Notes: generated from the sequence alone by a model not told the origin. A DNA stretch of 64,000 nucleotides from Saccharopolyspora indica (GCF_027853965.1 NZ_JAQGLB010000007.1:124001-188000), one strand, 5' to 3'; shown: positions 43,336 through 51,154, numbered from the stretch's first letter. Translations and numbers: made by a program.

Positions 43336-43848
43336 TCAGCCGCCGATCCGGGTCAGCTGCCACTCCTGGCCGATGCCGTCGCGGGCCCACTGGACGTCGA
43401 CCCGCGGCGGGAAGATCAGCAGCGGCGAGACGTCCAGCCGGAACTGGCCGCTCGCGATGTGCACCCGGTCGCTCCGCGACGCGGTGCTGAGGTCCCACGT
43501 GTAGGGCTGGGGCGTGACGACCGCGAGCCGGTGCGGCCCCGCCTCCTCCTGGACGCCCAGGTACTGACCGGACTGCGCGCTCTGGATGGTGTAGCCGTCG
43601 CCCTTCGGCGCGATCACCCAGACCTGAGCGCCCTCGCCGCGGGGCAGCAGCACGACGGGCTCACCGGGCGCCGCGTCCCACGGCACGGTCAGCACCTCGC
43701 CGAAGGAGCTCGTGCCGAGCCCGATCTGGTAGGTGCCGGGCTGGACGTGCGCGCGCGACTGCGCAGCCGTGGCCGCGGGCGCGAAGGCGACCAGCGCCGC
43801 GATGGACATCAGCGCGAAAGCCCACGCCAGAGCACGTCGAAGAGTCAT
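43336..43848 (-). CDS. Secreted beta-trefoil-like protein (possible protease inhibitor I66-like)
   Basis: 170 residues. The signal peptide MTLRRALAWAFALMSIAALVAFAPAATA is clear. The mature part repeats a GTYQIGLGTSSFGEVLTVPW, YTIQSAQSGQYLGV, QVWVIAPKGDG pattern of short beta-strands with W/Y spacing, as in beta-trefoil proteins and fungal I66 protease inhibitors. That assignment is tentative. It stands alone and has its own terminator. It probably acts outside the cell. Confidence 0.55.
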   Translation of the reverse strand: MTLRRALAWAFALMSIAALVAFAPAATAAQSRAHVQPGTYQIGLGTSSFGEVLTVPWDAAPGEPVVLLPRGEGAQVWVIAPKGDGYTIQSAQSGQYLGVQEEAGPHRLAVVTPQPYTWDLSTASRSDRVHIASGQFRLDVSPLLIFPPRVDVQWARDGIGQEWQLTRIGG

Positions 43849-43999
43849 CGTTCGAGGTCCTTTCCCAGAAGCTGCCGCCCGGCCCCTCCCGGACGATCAC
43901 GCCCTCTCCATCGGCCGCCCGACCTCCGCACCGATGTCCTCGACCGGCGGATTCCGCACCCCCGTCAGGTGACGCACCCCGCAGCAATCACCCGATCCG

Positions 44000-44303
44000 G
44001 TGGAGCCGTTGATCAACCACGGCCGACCCGCGCTCGACCGTCGGCGAGCTCGCCGAGCCCTACGAGATGAGCCTCCAGGCGATCTCCAAGCACGTGAAGG
44101 TGCTCGAGGACGCCGGTCTGGTGACCCGCAGCAGGGAAGCCCAGCGCCGACCGGTCCACCTGGACTCGGAGGTGTTCAGCCTGCTGTCGAAGTGGATCGA
44201 GCGCTACCGGCGGGGAGCCGAGGAGCGCCACCAGCGCCTCGACGCCCTGCTCGACCGGATGAACGAAGAGCAGCAGCCGAGCCGGACGGAGGACGCATCA
44301 TGA
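44000..44303 (+). pseudogene. ArsR-family regulator with disrupted N-terminus
   Basis: The body from 44013 reads in one frame: STVGELAEPYEMSLQAISKH, then VKVLEDAGLVTRSREAQRR and a C-terminal helix, an ArsR regulator of the kind paired with AHSA1 proteins. Before it, in another frame, GTG 44000 starts VEPLINHGRPALDR, which looks like the natural N-terminus. The segment normally between them (roughly 25-30 residues including ADPTRR) is absent. If translated from ATG 44067, only 78 residues remain, with the recognition helix but not helices 1-2. A four-base overlap couples it to the AHSA1 gene. A sequence error cannot be excluded. Confidence 0.65.
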
Positions 44304-44779
44304 CCAACGCGACCAGGATCGCGGCGGACGAGAAGGCGCCGACGATCGAGATCACCCGGGAATTCGACGCGGCGCCCGAGCGGGTGTTCCGCGCCCACGT
44401 CGACCCCGAGCTCTACGCGCAGTGGGTCGGGCCGCGGTCGGTGACCACGAGGATCACCAGGTGGGACGCCCGGACCGGCGGTGCCTGGGCGTTCGCCAAC
44501 GACCGCGACGGCGAGGAGATCGCCACCTTCTACGGCAGCTTCCACGAGGTGCGACCGCACGAGCGGCTCGTGCTGACCTTCACCTTCGAGGGCGCGCCCG
44601 ACGGGGTCGCGCTGGAGACGCTGACCTTCGAGGAGCTCCCCGGCGGACGCACCCGGCTGCGGACGCTGAGCGTGGTGGAGGACTTCGAGACCCGCGACGG
44701 AATCCTGGCCAGCGGCATGGAAACCGGCGTCGACGAGGGCTACGAGACGCTCGACGAGCTGCTCGCGAAGGAGGCCTGA
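44300..44779 (+). CDS. AHSA1/SRPBCC-family protein
   Basis: 159 residues. EITREFDAAPERVFRAHVDPELYAQW, the central GGAWAFANDRDGEEIATFYG and the C-terminal SGMETGVDEGYETLDELLAKEA match the activator-of-Hsp90-like START fold. Proteins of this group bind hydrophobic ligands and are nearly always co-transcribed with an ArsR regulator, as here. Preceded by ACGGAGGACGC. Function unknown. Confidence 0.88.
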   Translation: MTNATRIAADEKAPTIEITREFDAAPERVFRAHVDPELYAQWVGPRSVTTRITRWDARTGGAWAFANDRDGEEIATFYGSFHEVRPHERLVLTFTFEGAPDGVALETLTFEELPGGRTRLRTLSVVEDFETRDGILASGMETGVDEGYETLDELLAKEA

Positions 44780-44837
44780 ACCCGCAGGCGCCGCCGAACC
44801 GGTCGAATCCGCCGCGGCCGACGACCGATCCCCACGT

Positions 44838-44866
44838 TTGACATATACCTCTCAGGGGTATATACA
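44838..44866 (+). promoter_or_regulatory. Promoter with overlapping palindromic operator
   Basis: TTGACA at 44838-44843 and TATACA at 44861-44866 are spaced by 17 bases, a strong vegetative promoter. An inverted repeat with 9-base arms and one mismatch (ATATACCTC / GGGGTATAT, 44843-44863) fills the spacer, so a bound repressor would block polymerase. Confidence 0.75.
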
Positions 44867-44879
44867 CACTTCCGGAACA

Positions 44880-44898
44880 GATACCCCCCAGGGGTATC
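44880..44898 (+). promoter_or_regulatory. Second operator, CsoR-like
   Basis: GATACCCC-CCA-GGGGTATC, perfect 8-base arms, downstream of the promoter and 18 bases before the MFS start. ATACCCC/GGGGTAT arms resemble sites of the CsoR/RcnR/CstR family of metal or persulfide sensors. Confidence 0.65.
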
Positions 44899-44916
44899 GA
44901 TCGGGAGGAGAGGGAC

Positions 44917-46239
44917 ATGGGGCTGTTCGCGATACGCGACTACCGGAGGCTCTTCAGCGCTCAGGTCATCGCGCTGTTCGGCACCGGGCTGGCCACGGTC
45001 GCGCTGGGCCTGCTCGCGTACGACCTCGCCGGACCGCGCGCCGGCGGGGTGCTCGCCACCGCGCTGACGATCAAGATGGTGGCGTACGTGGTCGTCGCAC
45101 CGCTGGCGGCCGCGTACGTCGACCGGCTGCCCCGGCGCTGGTTCCTCACCGCGCTCGACGTGGTGCGCGCGCTGGTGGTGCTCGCGCTGCCGTTCGTCAC
45201 CGAGGTCTGGCAGGTCTACGTCCTGATCGGCGTCCTGCAGACCGCGTCGGCGGCGTTCACCCCGACGTTCCAGGCGGTGATCCCGGACATCGTGACCAGG
45301 GAGGCCGACTACACCCGCGCGCTGTCCGCATCGCAGGTGGCCTCCACGATGGAAAGCCTGCTGAGCCCGGTGCTCGCGGCGGTGGCGCTCACCTTCATGA
45401 CGTTCAACCTGCTGTTCCTCGGTACCTCGGTCGGATTCGCGGTGTCCGCGCTGCTGGTCCTGTCCACCCGCATCCCCGACGCGCGCCCCAGCGCACGCAC
45501 GAACGCCTGGGACCGGGCGATGTCGGGCATCCGCACCTTCGCGGCCACCCCGAGCCTGCGCGGGGTCATGGCGCTGAACCTCGTGGTCGCCGCCGCCGGT
45601 TCCATCGTGGTCGTCAACACCGTGAACTACGTCCGCGACGTCCTCGGCGGAACCCAGTCCGACGTGGCCTGGATGCTGGCCGCATCCGGAACGGGCACGC
45701 TGCTGGTGGCCCTCGTCCTCCCCCGCGTCCTGGACCGGGTGGCGGACCGGCTGGTGATGCTGACCGGAGCCGCGGTGCTGCTGCTCGCGGTCGGCGCGGC
45801 GGTCGCGATGTCCGCGGCGAGCATCGCGGCATCGCTGCCGACCGGTGTGGTCTGGGTGGCGATCGGCGGCGGCATGGCGCTGATCATCACGCCGACCGGC
45901 CGGGTGCTCCGCCGAGCGGTCGACCCGAGCGGGATCCCCGAGGTCTTCGCCGCCCAGTTCTCGCTGTCCCACCTGGCCTGGCTGGTCACCTACCCCATCG
46001 CGGGCTGGGTCGCGACCCGCGCGGGCTTCACCACCACCTGGACGGTGCTGGCGGCCCTGGCGGCGATCGGAGCCCTCACCGCGATGGCCGTCTGGCCGCG
46101 CACCGAGCGGGTGCCCGCGGAGCAGCCCGGAACGGCGGCGATCCCCGCCGAGGACGGCGAACTCGCCACGGCGGCGGCCGGGGAAGCCGAGGAAGGCACC
46201 CTCATCGCGGGCCAGTGCTCGTGCGTCCGGACCGTGTGA
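44917..46239 (+). CDS. MFS exporter (DHA3-like) with Cys-x-Cys tail
   Basis: 440 residues with 12 membrane segments. The N-terminus FAIRDYRRLFSAQVIALFGTGLATVALGLLAYDL is typical of DHA3/EntS-type exporters. A cytosolic extension after the last helix ends in GQCSCVRTV, an unusual C-x-C pair. GGGAGGAGAGGG precedes the start. The palindromic operators upstream suggest induction by a metal or thiol stress signal; export of a chelate or drug is inferred, not shown. Confidence 0.82.
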   Translation: MGLFAIRDYRRLFSAQVIALFGTGLATVALGLLAYDLAGPRAGGVLATALTIKMVAYVVVAPLAAAYVDRLPRRWFLTALDVVRALVVLALPFVTEVWQVYVLIGVLQTASAAFTPTFQAVIPDIVTREADYTRALSASQVASTMESLLSPVLAAVALTFMTFNLLFLGTSVGFAVSALLVLSTRIPDARPSARTNAWDRAMSGIRTFAATPSLRGVMALNLVVAAAGSIVVVNTVNYVRDVLGGTQSDVAWMLAASGTGTLLVALVLPRVLDRVADRLVMLTGAAVLLLAVGAAVAMSAASIAASLPTGVVWVAIGGGMALIITPTGRVLRRAVDPSGIPEVFAAQFSLSHLAWLVTYPIAGWVATRAGFTTTWTVLAALAAIGALTAMAVWPRTERVPAEQPGTAAIPAEDGELATAAAGEAEEGTLIAGQCSCVRTV

Positions 46240-46247
46240 GAACACGC

Positions 46248-46283
46248 GCCTCCCGCCCGCCGCTCGACCGGCGGGCGGGAGGC
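46248..46283 (+). terminator. Terminator of the MFS gene
   Basis: Perfect 15-base arms GCCTCCCGCCCGCCG (46248-46262) and CGGCGGGCGGGAGGC (46269-46283), six-base loop, then ATTCGTTT. Confidence 0.85.
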
Positions 46284-46338
46284 ATTCGTTTCCGCCGGGA
46301 GCGGAACCGCGGCCCGCGGGCGCGGCGCCGGTGCCAGG

Positions 46339-46689
46339 ATGGCGGGCATGGCGGACATCCTTCCCTTCCACCAGAAGCGCACCCCCGCGCCGGATCGCGA
46401 GCCGGACCCGCTGTGGCGCGAGGTGCTGGGCCGGAATCTGCGCGCCACCAGGGAGGAGCGAGGTGACCGTCTCGTCGACATAGCGGAGCGGGCCGGGATC
46501 TCGCCGCAGTACCTCTCCGAGATCGAACGCGGCCGCAAGGAACCCTCCAGCGAGATGATCGCCGCCGTCACGGGCGCGCTGGACGTCGACCTGGCGGAGC
46601 TCCTCATCGGCATCGCGAGCGACGTCCGGCGGATCCGCGGCACGAGCCCCGTGCGCCGCCCCGCGGGACCCGTGCTCATGGCGGCCTGA
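46339..46689 (+). CDS. XRE regulator, PopR/ClgR-like
   Basis: 116 residues. The helix-turn-helix region LRATREERGDRLVDIAERAGISPQYLSEIERGRKEPSSEMIAAVTGALDV strongly resembles ClgR and PopR, the activators of clp genes in actinobacteria. The last residues are LMAA. In Streptomyces, PopR and ClgR are themselves Clp substrates recognised through C-terminal Ala-Ala (established knowledge). The gene is convergent with two clpP genes, one base between stops. This gives a likely feedback circuit. Confidence 0.82.
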   Translation: MAGMADILPFHQKRTPAPDREPDPLWREVLGRNLRATREERGDRLVDIAERAGISPQYLSEIERGRKEPSSEMIAAVTGALDVDLAELLIGIASDVRRIRGTSPVRRPAGPVLMAA

Positions 46690-46690
46690 G

Positions 46691-47281
46691 TCAGGGCCGC
46701 TGGTCGAGGACCCGGTCCGCGAGCCCGTACTCGACGGCGCCCGCCGCGTCGAACACCCGATCCCGGTCGGTGTCGTGCCGCAGGTCCGCGACGGCGCGGC
46801 CGGTGTGCGCGGAGAGGATCTCCTCCAGCTGGGTGCGCACCCGCACCACCTCGTCGGCCTGGATGATGAGGTCCGGGATGGTGCCGCGGCCCTGCGCCGC
46901 GGGCTGGTGCAGCACCACCCTGGTGTGGGGCAGCACGGACCGGCGACCGGGCTCACCCGCGGCCAGCAGCACCGCCCCGGCCGCGACCGCCTGACCCACG
47001 CACGTCGTCGCCACCGGTGCCTTGATGTAGGTCATCGTGTCGTACAGCGCGAGCATCGCGGACGGGTCACCGCCCTCGGAGTTGATGTAGAAGTTGATCT
47101 CGCGATCCGGGTTGTCCGCCTCCAGGTGCAGCAACTGGGCGATCAGCGCGTTCGCCACCCCGGAGTCGATCGCGGTGCCGAGGTAGACGATCCGCTCCGA
47201 CAGCAGGTGCGAGTAGACGTCCATGATCCGCTCGACGCCCGCGGTGCGCGTGATGACGTTCGGGATGGTGTAGGTGCTCAT
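46691..47281 (-). CDS. clpP: ClpP-like subunit lacking the catalytic serine (ClpR-like)
   Basis: 196 residues. Overall ClpP fold: [32 protein letters not shown] and the [35 protein letters not shown]-terminal region with the Asp. The nucleophile motif, normally G-Q-A-A-S-M-G-A, reads GQAVAAGA: Ala100 replaces Ser. His125 is present. It therefore should not cleave peptides and probably forms a mixed ring with its partner. The start overlaps the stop of the upstream clpP by four bases. Likely homologue of the Streptomyces ClpP3/ClpP4 pair. Confidence 0.88.
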   Translation of the reverse strand: MSTYTIPNVITRTAGVERIMDVYSHLLSERIVYLGTAIDSGVANALIAQLLHLEADNPDREINFYINSEGGDPSAMLALYDTMTYIKAPVATTCVGQAVAAGAVLLAAGEPGRRSVLPHTRVVLHQPAAQGRGTIPDLIIQADEVVRVRTQLEEILSAHTGRAVADLRHDTDRDRVFDAAGAVEYGLADRVLDQRP

Positions 47282-47904
47282 TCGCGGCCTCCCGTCGCCG
47301 AGGCGAGGCCCATCCGGTGCGTGCGCACGGGCAGGACCTGGCCGAGATCGTCGACGACGTGGTCGATGAACCCGTACTCGCGCGCTTGCTCGGTGGTGAA
47401 CCAGCGGTCGTGCAGCGAGTCGGTGAAGATCCGCTCGACCGGCTGACCGGTGTCCTCCGCGATGATCCCGAGCACCGTGTCCCGGGTGTGCCGCAGGTCG
47501 TCGGCCTGCACCTCCACCTCGACCGCCGAGCCGCCGATCCCGGACGAGCCCTGGTGCATCAGGATGCGGGCGTGCGGGAGGGCGAAGCGCTTGCCCGGAG
47601 TGCCCGCGGACAGCAGGAACTGCCCAGCACTGCACGCCAGCCCCAGCGCGAGCGTCGCCACGTCGCACGGCACGAGCCGCATCACGTCGCGGATGGCCAG
47701 CATCGCGGGCACCGACCCGCCCGGCGAGTGGATCCACAGCGCGATGTCCCTGCCGGGATCCTCGCTCGCGAGGGACAGCAGCTGGGTGGTGAGCACCGTC
47801 CCGTTGTCGTCGTCGAGCACGCCGTCGAGGACCAGCACCCGCTGGCCGAAGAACCGCTCCCGAAGCCGATGGTCGAACATCGGCAGCTTCTCGTTGTCGC
47901 TCAT
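47278..47904 (-). CDS. clpP: ATP-dependent Clp protease proteolytic subunit
   Basis: 208 residues. [19 protein letters not shown] is the conserved loop; the active site GLACSAGQ has Ser92, [14 protein letters not shown] has His117, and the Asp region is [20 protein letters not shown]. So the triad is intact. It is the first gene of the two-gene clpP operon. The start ATG 47904 has no strong ribosome site (GGGGCAT). A 9-base inverted repeat upstream (47947-47976) is a likely regulator site. Confidence 0.9.
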   Translation of the reverse strand: MSDNEKLPMFDHRLRERFFGQRVLVLDGVLDDDNGTVLTTQLLSLASEDPGRDIALWIHSPGGSVPAMLAIRDVMRLVPCDVATLALGLACSAGQFLLSAGTPGKRFALPHARILMHQGSSGIGGSAVEVEVQADDLRHTRDTVLGIIAEDTGQPVERIFTDSLHDRWFTTEQAREYGFIDHVVDDLGQVLPVRTHRMGLASATGGRE

Positions 47905-47946
47905 GCCCCCGACGATGCCGCGATCCCGGCGCGCTCGGCCGCTCCT

Positions 47947-47976
47947 GCTGCTGTGAGCAGATCCGCCCACAGCAGC
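47947..47976. promoter_or_regulatory. Inverted repeat upstream of the clpP operon
   Basis: GCTGCTGTG (47947-47955) and CACAGCAGC (47968-47976), perfect 9-base arms with a 12-base gap, 43 bases before the first clpP start. Candidate site for the PopR/ClgR-like activator. Confidence 0.55.
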
Positions 47977-48064
47977 CCGGCAACGGCGCTGCACAACCGG
48001 GAATTCGTGTTGGAAGGCAGCTCGTCGACCTCGCCTGCCGGTTCCTCACGAGCCGCCTAGAACG

Positions 48065-48334
48065 TCAGATCTGCGCTGCGCCGCGTTTGCAACCTTCTGC
48101 GGCGATGCCCTCGGCAACGCCGTAGTACCTCAGCAATCCCACACACCGCTGCTGGTTCCCATTCGCAGCTTCAGTACACGCATTCGTTACGAGGCCTTCA
48201 TCAACGCCGTTTTCCAGCAAGTACCTGTAGCACGCTGCCCCGTCCGCCGCCGCAGGCGATGCTGCAACCACCGGAACGGCGATGCTCGCTGCGCTCAGCA
48301 TCACCGCTCCCATCGTCCGTCCAAACCGGGACAT
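48065..48334 (-). CDS. Small secreted four-Cys repeat protein
   Basis: 89 residues from ATG 48334 with GGGGAGGAG upstream. The signal peptide MSRFGRTMGAVMLSAASIAVPVVAASPAAA is followed by two tandem units of about 22 residues: CYRYLLENGVDEGLVTNAC and CVGLLRYYGVAEGIAAEGC. Both follow C-x-x-x-L-x-x-x-G-V-x-E-G-x6-C. Probably two small disulfide-closed helical hairpins acting outside the cell. No family recognised. Confidence 0.75.
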   Translation of the reverse strand: MSRFGRTMGAVMLSAASIAVPVVAASPAAADGAACYRYLLENGVDEGLVTNACTEAANGNQQRCVGLLRYYGVAEGIAAEGCKRGAAQI

Positions 48335-48467
48335 TCCGAACTCCTCCCCGTCGTGGCGTCGCGTGATCACGACCCGCACAAAGTGGAAGTCGAGCCGCTG
48401 CTGCCCGCTTGTCGAGCACGCACCTTTCGCTCGGAGGAGCCGAACCACCCCACATTGGAGGTAAAAG

Positions 48468-48770
48468 ATCCGGGCCAGGCCAACAGGCAAGGTCAGTGCG
48501 CAGTTCGAGCGGCTCGTCGCCCGGCTGGAGCTGCTGCCGATCCGGTTCCACGATCTCCGGCACCTGGCCGCAACGCTCATGCTGGGCGGCGGCGCAGACA
48601 TGAAGGTCGTCCAGGCACTGCTGGGACACTCGTCACTGTTAGTAACCGGAGACATCTACACCTCGGTCCTGCCGGACGTCGAGACCGCAGCCGCTGAAGC
48701 CGCCGCCACCCTCGTGCCCCGCGCTCCCCGAGATACCGCCGTGCACACCTCGTGCACACCTACGGGCTAG
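48468..48770 (+). pseudogene. Tyrosine recombinase (integrase) C-terminal remnant
   Basis: The frame opens after a TAA at 48462-48464 and runs to TAG at 48768-48770. [15 protein letters not shown] (catalytic Arg and His), [23 protein letters not shown] (His and nucleophile Tyr) are intact box II elements. The N-terminal DNA-binding and first catalytic parts are missing, so it is a relic. It ends 95 bases from the 3' end of tRNA-Arg, the typical position of an integrase from an element inserted into a tRNA. Confidence 0.78.
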
Positions 48771-48821
48771 AAGTGAGCTGAATCACTCGACGGAAGGCAG
48801 GTGGGCGATCATGAAAAGCAA

Positions 48822-48846
48822 GGAACCCCCTGCTGGAGGGGGTTCC
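48822..48846 (-). terminator. Terminator of tRNA-Arg
   Basis: GGAACCCCC (48822-48830) and GGGGGTTCC (48838-48846), seven-base loop; on the minus strand followed by TTGCTTTT. Confidence 0.82.
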
Positions 48847-48864
48847 TGCTGTCTCGACCAGACG

Positions 48865-48937
48865 TGCGCCCGAAGGGATTCGAACCCCTAACCTTCTGAT
48901 CCGTAGTCAGATGCTCTATCCGTTGAGCTACGGGCGC
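48865..48937 (-). tRNA. tRNA-Arg (anticodon ACG)
   Basis: On the minus strand GCGCCCG pairs with CGGGCGC (discriminator A), anticodon stem-loop CTGACTACGGATCAG, T-loop GGGTTCGAATCCC. Its A34 is the target of TadA (31904-32392). Confidence 0.95.
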
Positions 48938-48978
48938 TTGTTCATTTGTGGGCTCCCACCTTACGGTAGGAACCGCTG

Positions 48979-49068
48979 CGGAGGCTCCGGGATTTGAACC
49001 CGGGAGGGGGCGTAACCCCCAACCGCATTAGCAGTGCGGCGCCATAGACCAGACTAGGCGAAGCCTCC
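48979..49068 (-). tRNA. tRNA-Ser (anticodon GCT)
   Basis: On the minus strand the acceptor is GGAGGCT/AGCCTCC (discriminator G), the anticodon loop CTGCTAA lies between CGCA and TGCG, and a long variable arm and T-loop GGGTTCAAATCCC follow. Reads AGC and AGU. Lies 41 bases upstream of tRNA-Arg in the same direction. Confidence 0.95.
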
Positions 49069-49179
49069 CGGCGTCCTTCGTGGCCACCGGAGAAAAGACT
49101 ACAGGGCCCTTCCAAGCCCTTTTCAAGGGGGTCCACTTAAGCCTGGATCAACCCGCTGAGCTGCGGAAACACATCCGGA

Positions 49180-49845
49180 TCAGCGCAGGTGGAGGTCGAG
49201 CCAGTTCTTGGCGCGGCGCCAGGCCTCCGCCGCCGCGTCCGGATCCCGGTCGAAGCGGTGCCCCGCACCCGGGTAGCGGACCACGTCGGTCACCGCCGAT
49301 GCCGCGTCAGCGGCCTCGCGGAGCTTGTCGACCTCGTCGGCCCCGACGCCCTCGTCGTCGCCGTACAGCCCGAGCCACGGGCAGGACAGCTCGTCGGCGA
49401 TCTCCACCAGCGGCGGCAGCCCGTCCGACAGCGGGTCGAGGATGCCCCGGCCGCCGACGCTGACCGCCGCGCCGAGCGTGCGGCTCGCGGCCACCACCAG
49501 TGCTGCCGCGCCGCCGATGTCGAACCCGATGATGCCCTGCCGGTCGGCGGGCACGCCCTGGTCGGACAGCCACACGAAGGACGCGTCGGTATCGGCCAGG
49601 ATCGAGTCGCCGGAGAGCCGCCGCACCTGGTCGGGCTCGTCGTCGCGGTGGTACAGGTGCGGTGCGACGGTGAGCCAGCCCTCCTCCGCCAAGGCGCTGC
49701 TCAGCTTGCGCACCCGGTCGGTGACGCCGCGGGTCTCGTGCAGGAAGACGAGCCCGCCGCGCACCACGTTGTCCGGTTCGGCGACCGTGAGGCGGAGTTC
49801 GCTGCCGTCGGTGAGCGCGAGCGTCTCGGTCCGGGTTTCGGTCAT
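49180..49845 (-). CDS. Dienelactone-hydrolase-like alpha/beta hydrolase with Asp nucleophile position
   Basis: 221 residues from ATG 49845. LVFLHETRG with Glu37 is the DLH oxyanion-hole segment. The nucleophile elbow reads GFDIGG (Asp109) instead of the usual G-x-C-x-G or G-x-S-x-G. LGLYGDDEGV and the His in YPGAGHRFD supply the other triad members. It may use an Asp nucleophile, as haloalkane dehalogenases do, or be inactive. Isolated gene. Confidence 0.82.
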   Translation of the reverse strand: MTETRTETLALTDGSELRLTVAEPDNVVRGGLVFLHETRGVTDRVRKLSSALAEEGWLTVAPHLYHRDDEPDQVRRLSGDSILADTDASFVWLSDQGVPADRQGIIGFDIGGAAALVVAASRTLGAAVSVGGRGILDPLSDGLPPLVEIADELSCPWLGLYGDDEGVGADEVDKLREAADAASAVTDVVRYPGAGHRFDRDPDAAAEAWRRAKNWLDLHLR

Positions 49846-50043
49846 GCCGTGCAGGGAATCACGCCCAGGTGAACACGAGTCAACATCGTCATCCGGTCGG
49901 ACCAGCGGCTGCTCCGCAAGATCACCGGAATGCGGCAACGGCTTGCACTGACCGGAGCCGGGCCGCGACGTCGAATGCGGGCTGCTTCGCGGGGCCCCGG
50001 CGGGTTAACGTCACCGTGACCGACCTCTGAAGGAGTCGCAGAG

Positions 50044-51093
50044 ATGAGCGTGCGCACCCGTGCCGACCTCGACCAGCTGCCCGCCTACGTGGCAGGCCGC
50101 ACCGTGCCCGGTTCGATCAAGCTGGCCAGCAACGAGGTCTCCGAAGGCCCGCTGCCCAGCGCGGTGGCGGCCATCAACCAGGCGGCCACCGAGGTGCACC
50201 GGTACCCGGACATGGGCGTCGGCCGGCTGACCGACGCGCTGGCCGCGCACTACCGGGTCGAGCCGGAGCGGATCGCCGTCGGCTGCGGTTCGGTGGCGCT
50301 GTGCGAGCAGCTGGTGCAGGCCACCTGCACCGCCGAGGACGAGGTCGTCTTCCCGTGGCGGTCGTTCGAGGCGTACCCGATCATCACGCAGGTCGTCGGC
50401 GCCAAGCAGGTCCGGGTGCCGCTGACCGGCGAGCACGCGCTGGACCTGGAGGCCATGCTCGCCGCGATCACCCCGGCCACCCGGCTGATGTTCGTGTGCA
50501 CCCCGAACAACCCGACCGGCACGCTGCTGCGCAAGGCCGAGCTCGACGCGTTCCTGGACCGGGTGCCGCAGGACGTGCTGGTGGTCCTGGACGAGGCCTA
50601 CTTCGAGTTCGTCAGCGACCCGGACGCGCCGGACGGCGTGGAGATCACCCGCGAGCGCAGCAACGTGGCCTCGATGCGCACGTTCTCGAAGGCCTACGGC
50701 CTGGCCGGCCTGCGCGTCGGCTACGCGATCGCGCCGCCGGAGGTCGCCGCCGCGCTGCGCAAGGTGATCATCCCGTTCAGCGTCAACGCGCTCGCCCAGG
50801 TCGCCGCGATCGCCTCCCTGGAGGCCCAGGACGAGCTGCGGAAGCGCTGCGCCAACGTGATCGCGGAGCGCGAGCGGGTGCACCGCGAGCTCGTGGCCCT
50901 CGGCTACGAGGTCCCGGAGACCCAGGCGAACTTCGTCTGGCTCCCGCTGGGCGACCGGACGGCGGACTTCAACGAGCACTGCCTGCAGAACCGCGTGGTG
51001 GTCCGGGCCTTCGCCGGCGAGGGGGCCCGCGTGACGATCGGCCAACCGGAGGAGAACGACGCCTTCCTCGCAGCCGCGAAGTCGTTCGTCTGA
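50044..51093 (+). CDS. hisC: Histidinol-phosphate/aromatic aminotransferase (fold type I PLP)
   Basis: 349 residues. IKLASNEVSEGPLP, FVCTPNNPTGTLLRKAEL, VVLDEAYFEF and FSKAYGLAGLRVGYAIAP (PLP Lys in SKAYGL) match HisC and actinobacterial aromatic aminotransferase Pat. The lone location, away from any his operon, favours the aromatic (phenylalanine/tyrosine) role, in keeping with tyrA 17 kb away, but both are possible. ATG after GAAGGAGTC. Confidence 0.88.
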   Translation: MSVRTRADLDQLPAYVAGRTVPGSIKLASNEVSEGPLPSAVAAINQAATEVHRYPDMGVGRLTDALAAHYRVEPERIAVGCGSVALCEQLVQATCTAEDEVVFPWRSFEAYPIITQVVGAKQVRVPLTGEHALDLEAMLAAITPATRLMFVCTPNNPTGTLLRKAELDAFLDRVPQDVLVVLDEAYFEFVSDPDAPDGVEITRERSNVASMRTFSKAYGLAGLRVGYAIAPPEVAAALRKVIIPFSVNALAQVAAIASLEAQDELRKRCANVIAERERVHRELVALGYEVPETQANFVWLPLGDRTADFNEHCLQNRVVVRAFAGEGARVTIGQPEENDAFLAAAKSFV

Positions 51094-51154
51094 GCGCGGG
51101 AGGGAATATCCCGACGCAACATCAACAATTCTGACGTATTTCGCCACCAGGAGT

